Assembly (NCBI GenBank): GCA_947170435.1
Contig: CAMVTO010000008.1
Location: 1-64,000 of the forward strand
Length of the DNA stretch: 64,000 nucleotides
Source: an uncultured Clostridia bacterium
Lineage (GTDB): Bacteria; Bacillota; Clostridia; Oscillospirales; Oscillospiraceae
Direction: 5' to 3'
The position numbers and the translations under genes were made by a program. Within the stretch, counting starts at the first letter, position 1; each line of letters opens with the position of its first letter. Shown in pieces: positions 57,186-64,000 of the stretch. Below the pieces are notes generated by a model. It was not told the origin of the DNA. It worked only from the letters and a program-made list of their open reading frames with translations, and ran no database searches.

Positions 57186-59225
57186 ATGCCGGATAAACTC
57201 AATAAGCTGCGCGCCGCGCTCTCTGCGCGCCTCCGCTCGAAACGCCTGAGTACGCTGGCGCTCTATCTGCTCGTATTCCTTGTGGGCGCGCTGCTGCTCG
57301 GCACACTGGTGCGCACGCTGGTGGAGAATCTGGACGCGATCTTCTCCGGCTCCGGCTGGACGTTTCGCCCGCACATATTGGTCGAAGCGCCGACCTGGGG
57401 CGTCGGGTTTGCGTTTGTTCTGGTGCTGACCGCGTGCTACGCGATTTCGGGCGGCTTCGGCGGCGCGTTCCGGAACGGCTTGCTCGGCGGCAAGGGTGAG
57501 GGCGAGAAGGACCGCATCGAGGGCAGCCTGGAGAACAGCCGCTTCCTCACCGACGCGGAGCGGGACAAATATTTCCCGACCTTTACCTACGAAACGCTTG
57601 GCGAGAGCAAGGTGGACGGCGTGCCCGCCCGCGCAGTGCTCAACAAGAAGGGCAAGCTGGAGGGCAACTGGAAGCCCGGCGTCCACGCGCTCGTCATCGG
57701 TGCCACCGGTTCCGGTAAGACGACGACCTTCATCAACCCGATGATTCAGTGCATCGCCGCGACCAACTGTGGCAGCAGCATGATCATTACTGACCCCAAG
57801 GGCGAGCTGTTTGACCTGCACAGCGGCTTTTTGAAAGAGCGCGGCTATGAGGTCATGGTGCTCGACCTGCGTGACACCTATTCGTCCTCGCGCTGGAACC
57901 CGCTCGAGCCCATCTGGGACGCGTATCAGGAGAGCGTCCACGCGGACGACGGTATGATCGGGCATGTGGACAGCATGGACGACTATCCCGAATTGCGCCG
58001 CCTGGACGGCGACGCGGAGCCGGGGGCGCCGTGGGTCGAATGGAACGGCGTCGCTTACGCCGATCTCGAGCATTGCCGGGACGACATCAACCTCGCCAAG
58101 CAGAAGATCTACGACGAGCTGTATGAGGATCTTCAGGATCTCGTGGGCGGGCTTGTTCCGATCACGAACGAGAAGGATCAGATGTGGGAGCGCGGCGCGC
58201 GCAGCCTTGTGACTGCGGTATGCCTCGCCATGCTGGAGGACAGCGAGGATCCCGAGCTTGGCATGACGAAGGAAAAGTTTAACCTTTTTAATATCAACAA
58301 GGCGCTTTCCAACAGCGACAACGGTTACAAGGCGCTCAAGGACTACTTTGAGGGACGTGGGCAGCTCTCGCAGGCGTACCAGCTCTCACGTCAGGTACTC
58401 TCCGCGCCGGACGAAACCATGTCCAGCTACATGTCCGTGACGCTGGACAAGCTGACGATCTTCAACGACCGCGGGCTGTGCGGCCTGACCAGCGCCACCG
58501 ATTTGAAGGCGGATAAGATCGCCTTCGGCAAGACGGCGGTGTTCCTCAAAATCCCGGACGAGAAGGACACGCGCCACGCGCTGGCGAGCCTGTTTATCCT
58601 CTCGACCTATAAGGCTTTGATCAAAATTGCGACGCCGCTGCCCGGGCAGACGCTGCCTCGCAACGTCTATTTCATCATGGATGAGTTCGGCAATATGCCG
58701 AAGATCGACAAATTCGGCCAGATGATCACCGTCGGCCGCTCCCGCAAAATCTGGTTCAACATGGTCGTGCAGAGCTTTGTGCAGCTGACGAACGTCTACG
58801 GCAAGGAGACGGCGGACATCGTCATCGGCAACTGCGGCGTGAAAATGTTCATCGGCTCGAACGACACGGACACCTGCAAGATGTTCAGCGAAATGTGCGG
58901 CAATATGACGGTCAAGACCACCAGCACGTCGTCGAATCTTGGCAGCAAATCCGGCGACGTGAGCGTATCCACACAGACGCAGGTGCGCCCGCTCATTTAC
59001 CCCAGCGAGCTGCAACGGCTCAACAATCAGGAATCCACGGGCAACTCGATCATCGTGTCCTTCAACAGCTTCCCGCTGCGCACGAAATACACTCCCAGCT
59101 ACAAGTGTCCCTATTACAAGTTCGGCCCCATGGATCTCACGGAGATCCGCAGCAACATTTTCAAGGCGGACGAGGTGTATTACGACCTCAAGGCGCGCAA
59201 CAGCAAGGTTCTGGACAGCGACTGA
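57186..59225 (+). CDS. VirD4/TraG-type IV secretion coupling ATPase
   Basis: 679 residues: two N-terminal membrane helices (about 20-45 and 65-90), Walker A G-A-T-G-S-G-K-T-T near 172, I-T-D-P-K-G-E-L near 200, R-W-N-P-L-E-P, and Walker B F-I-M-D-E-F-G-N-M-P with D499. This is the hexameric coupling protein that passes DNA-protein or protein substrates to the type IV channel. Codon use matches the core genome. A Ser/Thr-rich stretch follows the motor core near 580. Confidence 0.93.
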   Translation: MPDKLNKLRAALSARLRSKRLSTLALYLLVFLVGALLLGTLVRTLVENLDAIFSGSGWTFRPHILVEAPTWGVGFAFVLVLTACYAISGGFGGAFRNGLLGGKGEGEKDRIEGSLENSRFLTDAERDKYFPTFTYETLGESKVDGVPARAVLNKKGKLEGNWKPGVHALVIGATGSGKTTTFINPMIQCIAATNCGSSMIITDPKGELFDLHSGFLKERGYEVMVLDLRDTYSSSRWNPLEPIWDAYQESVHADDGMIGHVDSMDDYPELRRLDGDAEPGAPWVEWNGVAYADLEHCRDDINLAKQKIYDELYEDLQDLVGGLVPITNEKDQMWERGARSLVTAVCLAMLEDSEDPELGMTKEKFNLFNINKALSNSDNGYKALKDYFEGRGQLSQAYQLSRQVLSAPDETMSSYMSVTLDKLTIFNDRGLCGLTSATDLKADKIAFGKTAVFLKIPDEKDTRHALASLFILSTYKALIKIATPLPGQTLPRNVYFIMDEFGNMPKIDKFGQMITVGRSRKIWFNMVVQSFVQLTNVYGKETADIVIGNCGVKMFIGSNDTDTCKMFSEMCGNMTVKTTSTSSNLGSKSGDVSVSTQTQVRPLIYPSELQRLNNQESTGNSIIVSFNSFPLRTKYTPSYKCPYYKFGPMDLTEIRSNIFKADEVYYDLKARNSKVLDSD

Positions 59226-59279
59226 TCCGGGGCGATGCGGGTAAGCGGGGAACCCGATACTGACGAGGAGGAAACGAAA

Positions 59280-60239
59280 ATGAAGCTTGCCATACGTTCG
59301 GTGTTCGCCGCGGCGCTGTGTGTCCTGCTGAGCGCGGCTGTTTATGCCGCGCCGGACGGTTCGGACATTTATTACAGCGGCCCGCTGGACAGCATGACCG
59401 GCCAGCCGATCACCCCGTCGTCAGCAGAAACAGCCCGGGTGTGGCTGTCGGATGGGATGTACTATGACTTTGACCGCCATGCCTACGCCTATCCGGTTGG
59501 CGACGGCCTGTATGACGTCTATGCAAGCGTAGCCAACGGTATGATCGTGACGGAAAGCGTCAGCATTTCCACCAATGATTCGGTGAATCTGAACGTCTAT
59601 CGTAACGGAGAGCTGCTGGAGAATGCAGACCTGGACGAGCTGCGTCAGATTGGTGATTATGTGATCTCCGTGAAGAATGCAGACCGCACGGAAAACCTCT
59701 TCGGGTTCCGCATCATCGGAGCTGAGACCAATCTTTCCGGTGGATACAGCATGCCGACGGGCTTTTACATTTTGGACGCGACCTGCGGAGAAAAGGAAGC
59801 GTTCTATGAGCGTTCCTATATCGGAATGCAAGATGAGGGACTTTATCACATCGAATACATCTGCCCCGCGAACGAGCTTCGCTATACGCTGGAAACGACA
59901 ATCGACCGCACGCCGCCGCAGATCACGCTGGAAGGACGGCGGGACGACGCGGGGCGGTTCCACAGCGCGGTGGACGTTCGCGGCTTGCAGCCCGGCGATA
60001 CGGTCAGCATGGCGTACAACGACGCGCAGGCGGTTTTTCCGGCGAACGGGCATCTGGACGAGAGCGGGATCTACACGCTCTGGGTCACCGACAGCGCCGG
60101 GAACACCGCCATGGAGCAGTTTGCGATCATGGTGTACTTTGACCTGAACAGCCTGATCTTCTTTGCGCTGATCTGCGCTTCGCTCGCCGGCGTTCTGGGT
60201 TATATGCTGTACAAGCGGAAAAAGCTGAAGATCATGTGA
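59280..60239 (+). CDS. type I membrane protein of the secretion module, unknown
   Basis: 319 residues: a cleavable signal peptide (1-20, A-V-Y-A), an extracytoplasmic beta-rich part (about 21-285), one membrane helix near the C-terminus (about 290-312) and a basic tail K-R-K-K-L-K. The region around 215-285 (T-P-P-Q-I-T-L-E-G; G-I-Y-T-L-W-V-T-D-S-A-G-N-T) resembles an Ig-like/Bacterial-Ig fold. GAGGAGG precedes the ATG. Its position between coupling protein and VirB6-like gene suggests a channel-associated surface component. Confidence 0.68.
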   Translation: MKLAIRSVFAAALCVLLSAAVYAAPDGSDIYYSGPLDSMTGQPITPSSAETARVWLSDGMYYDFDRHAYAYPVGDGLYDVYASVANGMIVTESVSISTNDSVNLNVYRNGELLENADLDELRQIGDYVISVKNADRTENLFGFRIIGAETNLSGGYSMPTGFYILDATCGEKEAFYERSYIGMQDEGLYHIEYICPANELRYTLETTIDRTPPQITLEGRRDDAGRFHSAVDVRGLQPGDTVSMAYNDAQAVFPANGHLDESGIYTLWVTDSAGNTAMEQFAIMVYFDLNSLIFFALICASLAGVLGYMLYKRKKLKIM

Positions 60240-60270
60240 TACGCGGAGAGAGAAAGGCAGGCGATGACAG

Positions 60271-62730
60271 TTGTTTGCAGATGCGTTCAATGCCATCAAG
60301 GGCGCGCTGGGCAACACCATATCCAGCGCCATCGAGTCGATCCTGAACGCGACGCTCTTTCGGCTGTTTTATTATTTGGAGATCGCGCTTTGCAAGATCG
60401 TAGGGCTTCTCAACGAGATGTTCGAGGTCTTTGCCGGCATCAACAAAGTGACCTATCGCGGCGAGCGGGAGTATCTGATCAATATCTTTTTCTACAACCG
60501 CTCCATCAACAACGTCTATTGGGGCATGGCGCTCATCGGCATTGCCCTGGCGTTTGCTTTCGCGATCGCGGCGGTTGTCCGCAAGGTATTTGACTCCAGC
60601 GGAAGGGTGCAGGAGTCGCTGGGGCAGACCATCACAAGCTTTTTGCGCAGCGTGATCCTGATCATCGGCTTGAGCGCGATCATGGTGATCGTCCTCAATT
60701 CCACGAACGTGCTGATGCAGCAGATCAATTACATATTCAGCAACGCGGAGAATCTGGATATTCCGGTGACCATTGTGTACACGGACGAGCAGTATGCTGC
60801 GATGGGGCGCGCGCTCAATACCATCGGAAACTACTCCCTCGTTCCGTCCTATTCCAGCCGCTACAACCTCAACACCTGTTACAACGAGATCCGGCAGGAT
60901 CTTCTTTACCTCCAGCAGCAGGGGGTTTTCCGCTATCATTATCCAGAGACGGATGAAAACGGAAAGCCGACCAGATCGTGGCAGTCCGTTCTGCAGGGGA
61001 TCGCGAACGCGTCGGATCTTCGCTACGATATCCCGCTCGATGCTTATGAGGACGGGGTTTCCCGATCACTGCTCGACGCGATGGATGCGCTGAACAAGGA
61101 CGCTTCGCTTCGCCCGCTCAAGGAGTTCACACGCGTTACGCCGTCCGGCACCCGCGTGCCGCTGGACCGCTTTATCTTCCTGATGGGAACCATGCGGGCG
61201 GCGAAGAATTCACGCTATAACGAGCAGCCGACCATGGACGACGCGATCCGTGGGCCCTATTACGTCGGCGAGAAGAACATCTATGATCTGGACGATGTGG
61301 ACGAGGATTTCCGGATCGGCTTTGACACGGACTACATCATCGTCTATGTATCCTGTGTCGCGCTGATCTGGGATCTGGCGGTCATCATCCTCAACTGCAT
61401 CGCGCGCATCTTCAATATGCTGTTCCTCTATCTGATCGCGCCGCCGATCTTTGCCGCGCAGCCGCTGGACAACGGCGGCAAAACCAAGCAGTGGATGACC
61501 GCGTTTATTGTGCAGGCGCTGAGCGTGTTCGGCACGGTGATCGCCATGCAGCTGCTGCTGATCGTGCTGCCGATCATCGCAAGTGCCGATCTGGTCCTCT
61601 TTGAAAACGGCATGTTGAACATCATGGCGAAGCTGGTCATGGTGTACGGCATGTTTGAGGTGGCGAAGAAGGCGACCGGCCTGCTGACCGGCATCCTTGC
61701 GGACAGCGCGGGTCTGCAATCCATCCAGGCGGGCGATATGTCCTCCTCTGCTTCGAGTCTGGTCGGCGGCGCCGCCAGCCTTGCCACAGGCATGGCCGGC
61801 AGGGCTGCCGGGCTTGGCCTGACGGCGGCGGGAAAGGTTGGCGGATTTGCTGCCGCTCCCGTGGGCAACCTGCTCTCCAGAGGCTGGAATAACACCCTTG
61901 GCAGACTCGGCGGCTGGTGGAGAAATCTGGGCAAAGGCGACGTAGCGGGCAACCGAGCCATGTCTTCGGCGCGGGAGCGCCTTGCCGCTGAGCAAGCCTA
62001 TGACCAGCTGACGAACCCCGGGGGGAAAGACGAATCGGATCCATCCGAGACTTCTAAGCTGCCCCAGAAGAACGCCGCGCCGGCATCTGAGCAAAGCCAG
62101 CAGACGCCCGCGAGCCGGCAGGCACCTGAACCCAGCGGCGGGAGCAGAGACAGCGAAGCGGCGCAGACACAAGCAAGCGAAAACGGTCAGGTGCCGCCGA
62201 AATCCGCCGCGCAATCAGGCGGGAAAAACGCTCCGAAGACGGAGAAAGCGCAGAAGCTCTTCGGCGTGAACGCGAACGGTCAGGTGCCGCCGAAATCCGC
62301 CGCACAATCAGGCGGGAAAAACGCTCCGAAGACGGAGAAAGCGCAGAAGCTCTTCGGCGTGAACGCGAACGGTCAGGTGCCGCCGAAATCCGCCGCGCAA
62401 TCAGGCGGACAAAAGGCTCCGAAAACGGAGGCGGCGCAGAAGTCGGCTGGTGCGGCTGCAAACGATCAGTCGCTGCCGAAAGGTCCCGCGCCCGCGCAGG
62501 ACAGTTCCCGTGCTTTCTCCCAGCCGCAGACGACAAACCAGCCGCAAACGACAAACCAGCCGCAGACGACAAACCAGCCGCAGAGGGCAAGCCAGTCACA
62601 GACGGCAGGCAGGCCGCAGGAAGCGCCGCAGATGTCGAATCGACCCTCGCTGGAGAAGCCCGTGAACGCTCCGCCGCCGCGGCGCATGAGCTTTTCAGGC
62701 GGAAGGGAGCGTCCTGAAGAAAAGAAATAA
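60271..62730 (+). CDS. VirB6/TrbL-like membrane protein with repetitive C-terminal tail
   Basis: 819 residues. Residues 1-500 hold about seven hydrophobic segments with a large extracytoplasmic loop (about 165-330) in the layout of TrbL/VirB6 proteins, the inner-membrane channel of type IV systems. Residues 500-590 are Gly/Ala-rich and 590-819 are a disordered Pro/Gln/Ser/Lys tail carrying three 31-residue repeats and short T-T-N-Q-P-Q repeats. The start is a TTG at 60271 (M-F-A-D-A-F); an ATG at 60264 is out of frame. The TTG context is weak. Confidence 0.8.
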   Translation: MFADAFNAIKGALGNTISSAIESILNATLFRLFYYLEIALCKIVGLLNEMFEVFAGINKVTYRGEREYLINIFFYNRSINNVYWGMALIGIALAFAFAIAAVVRKVFDSSGRVQESLGQTITSFLRSVILIIGLSAIMVIVLNSTNVLMQQINYIFSNAENLDIPVTIVYTDEQYAAMGRALNTIGNYSLVPSYSSRYNLNTCYNEIRQDLLYLQQQGVFRYHYPETDENGKPTRSWQSVLQGIANASDLRYDIPLDAYEDGVSRSLLDAMDALNKDASLRPLKEFTRVTPSGTRVPLDRFIFLMGTMRAAKNSRYNEQPTMDDAIRGPYYVGEKNIYDLDDVDEDFRIGFDTDYIIVYVSCVALIWDLAVIILNCIARIFNMLFLYLIAPPIFAAQPLDNGGKTKQWMTAFIVQALSVFGTVIAMQLLLIVLPIIASADLVLFENGMLNIMAKLVMVYGMFEVAKKATGLLTGILADSAGLQSIQAGDMSSSASSLVGGAASLATGMAGRAAGLGLTAAGKVGGFAAAPVGNLLSRGWNNTLGRLGGWWRNLGKGDVAGNRAMSSARERLAAEQAYDQLTNPGGKDESDPSETSKLPQKNAAPASEQSQQTPASRQAPEPSGGSRDSEAAQTQASENGQVPPKSAAQSGGKNAPKTEKAQKLFGVNANGQVPPKSAAQSGGKNAPKTEKAQKLFGVNANGQVPPKSAAQSGGQKAPKTEAAQKSAGAAANDQSLPKGPAPAQDSSRAFSQPQTTNQPQTTNQPQTTNQPQRASQSQTAGRPQEAPQMSNRPSLEKPVNAPPPRRMSFSGGRERPEEKK
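62182..62460 (+). repeat. three tandem 93-bp repeats
   Basis: Copies begin at 62182, 62275 and 62368 with period exactly 93 bases (31 codons, N-G-Q-V-P-P-K-S-A-A-Q-S-G-G...). The first two are nearly identical; the third diverges after about 55 bases. Confidence 0.9.
62527..62598 (+). repeat. 18-bp tandem repeats
   Basis: Three near-identical 18-base units from 62527 (encoding Q-T-T-N-Q-P) plus a degraded fourth at 62581. Confidence 0.85.
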
Positions 62731-62752
62731 AAATGCTTTCTAGGGTGAGAGT

Positions 62753-64000
62753 ATGACAAGACTGATACCGGGCAAGACCAAAGTTGATGTGGAACTGTTC
62801 CGCGGCGTAACGCTGGGGGATTTGGTTGTTGCGGGCATTGGCGTGACGATGATCATCTTTGTGCTGATTTCATCCCTGCCTTACAAGTTCGCCGTCTGCA
62901 TCGGGATTGCCATGATCGCTGCGCTTCTTCTGATCCGCGTCGACGAGCAGGCGAACTATGTCTATGTTCTTCACATTCTCAGCCATTTCAGCTATGACCG
63001 CCGCTATGCAAAGCTGTACAGCGACAAGATGCTCTTGGAGCGCGGCAGCGATGAAATCGACGAAATTGCGTTCCAAGAGGTGTTTCACAGCGGCGCGGAA
63101 GCAGAGGCGGCGCGTTCAGCGGAGGAGCGCAGAGCGGACGAAAAGGACGCCGCGGTGCGCCGGCAGGACATGGACCGGCTCGTCTCCTTTACCGCGTTTG
63201 AGGACGGCTGCATCGTATACGGCAACAAGGAATATTACGGCGCGGTGATCGAAATTGACCCGGTGGAGTTCCGCTTTTTCAGCGAATACCGCCGTCGGAA
63301 TTCGATCGAAAACGGACTTGGGCGTATTCTGCGCGCATCGGATGCGAAGTACAGCACGAACATCGTGAAGCTCGAGCGGCCGATCCGCTATGAAAGCTAC
63401 CTGCAAAAGGAGTATGACAAGCTCGATGAGCTGCAGCGTTCCTATGAGAACGGTATGCTCGATGAGGCTGAGACCAAAGCTCGCGTGGAGGTCGAGTATG
63501 ACCGGATCAACGAATTGATCGCGCTTTGCAGCAGCAACAAGGTGGTAACGGACTTCTACTATCTGGTGCTTTTTGAAAGCGACAAGCGTCAGCTGGAGAT
63601 CCAGATCGGCAACGCGCTTGCCTCGCTTGCACAGGGAGAGATGACGGTCCACCGCCTGGACAATAAGGAACTCGCGGTTTTCCTGAAATATACCAATGCG
63701 CTGGATTTCGACGAGACGGAAATCGACCGGATTTCTCCCGAGGACTATGCGAAGTGGGCGAAACCGGAGACCGTGGATATCAAAGCGCGGCGCGTGGAGA
63801 TCAACCATATCGTCACGCACAACTTCCGCGTGGTGAGTTACCCGGCGCTGGTCGGCGACGCGTGGCTCGCCGGCGTCATGTCCATGCCCGGCACCAAGGT
63901 CGTCGTCAAGGCGAAGCCGATGGACCGCCATAAGGCGATTCGCAGCATTGACCGCAGCCTCATGGAACTGCGCGGGCAGTGGAGCGCCACGGGCGTCGAT
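62753..64000 (+). CDS. PrgI-VirB4-type secretion ATPase, 5' part only
   Basis: An open frame from ATG 62753 runs 416 codons off the right edge. Residues 1-65 are PrgI-like: K-T-K-V-D-V-E-L-F-R-G-V-T then two membrane helices (about 24-40 and 44-60). Residues 150-416 match the VirB4/TraC N-terminal domain (S-F-T-A-F-E-D-G; Y-Y-G-A-V-I-E-I; I-N-H-I-V-T-H-N-F-R; G-T-K-V-V-V-K). The Walker motifs should lie beyond the window. Preceded by GGGTGAGAG 4 bases from the ATG and 22 bases after the VirB6-like gene. Confidence 0.85.
   Translation, partial: MTRLIPGKTKVDVELFRGVTLGDLVVAGIGVTMIIFVLISSLPYKFAVCIGIAMIAALLLIRVDEQANYVYVLHILSHFSYDRRYAKLYSDKMLLERGSDEIDEIAFQEVFHSGAEAEAARSAEERRADEKDAAVRRQDMDRLVSFTAFEDGCIVYGNKEYYGAVIEIDPVEFRFFSEYRRRNSIENGLGRILRASDAKYSTNIVKLERPIRYESYLQKEYDKLDELQRSYENGMLDEAETKARVEVEYDRINELIALCSSNKVVTDFYYLVLFESDKRQLEIQIGNALASLAQGEMTVHRLDNKELAVFLKYTNALDFDETEIDRISPEDYAKWAKPETVDIKARRVEINHIVTHNFRVVSYPALVGDAWLAGVMSMPGTKVVVKAKPMDRHKAIRSIDRSLMELRGQWSATGVD

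Noticed and set aside
62182..62598. Possible CRISPR array
   Set aside because: The repeats are directly adjacent, in frame and coding, with no unique spacers between them.

Overview
The window reads as a chromosomal segment of a high-GC, endospore-forming, Gram-positive anaerobe of the class Clostridia, most like the Oscillospiraceae. The basis is the presence of spo0A and spoIVB, a monoderm-type division and cell-wall cluster with a PASTA penicillin-binding protein, a two-gene SUF system, an Asp23/FakA pair, and GC-rich codon use almost throughout. This is inferred from gene content; no database search was possible. Most genes are on the + strand.

Region by region. 0-1.4 kb: decayed DNA in which pieces of at least three genes abut, including a TetR-family C-terminus on the minus strand and a truncated NTF2/SnoaL-like tandem protein. 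1.4-10.8 kb: a Na/Pi-type transporter, then an envelope operon (GT2-GtrA glycosyltransferase, phosphodiester glycosidase, small membrane protein, PAP2 phosphatase, two-component system), then a VTT/DedA-like protein, a PlsC-like acyltransferase and a second PAP2-like protein. 10.8-14.7 kb: an accessory patch with an in-frame MATE/aldo-keto reductase remnant, two exported flavodoxins (one SLH-anchored, one lipoprotein) with a DUF4405 membrane protein, and a second string of fragments (SUMF1, nucleotidyltransferase, GIY-YIG) ending near a tRNA 3' remnant. 14.7-21.8 kb: an XRE/desulfoferrodoxin-like regulator and metabolic enzymes. 21.8-26.1 kb (minus): sufC-sufB followed by an MBOAT/DHHW polymer acetylation pair. 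26.2-31.6 kb: a ferritin-like protein, an AT-rich DUF2089 gene, fakA-asp23, rsmD-coaD and a coiled-coil protein.

31.6-45.8 kb is the division and cell-wall (dcw) cluster: mraZ, rsmH, ftsL-like, PASTA PBP, murE, mraY, ftsW, murG, [an opposing phosphohydrolase], murA, ftsQ, ftsZ. murF, murD and ftsA are not in it. 45.9-50 kb is a sporulation block: spoIVB, a TSCPD protein, a CDF transporter, an OhrR-like regulator, and spo0A behind a helically phased array of 0A boxes. 50-55.1 kb holds pepD and a divergent cyclic-di-GMP pair, a diguanylate cyclase with a degenerate second GGDEF domain and a PilZ protein, then a UBA-like/DUF4342 protein.

55.2-64 kb (open at the right edge) is a type IV secretion/conjugation module: a large secreted protein with a beta-solenoid-like middle, a VirD4/TraG coupling ATPase, a type I membrane protein, a VirB6/TrbL-like protein with a repetitive tail, and the start of a PrgI-VirB4 ATPase. 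No relaxase or integrase lies inside the window. The best candidates for something undescribed are this module with its two unrecognised exported partners, the exported flavodoxin pair, and the repeated pattern of abutting gene fragments.
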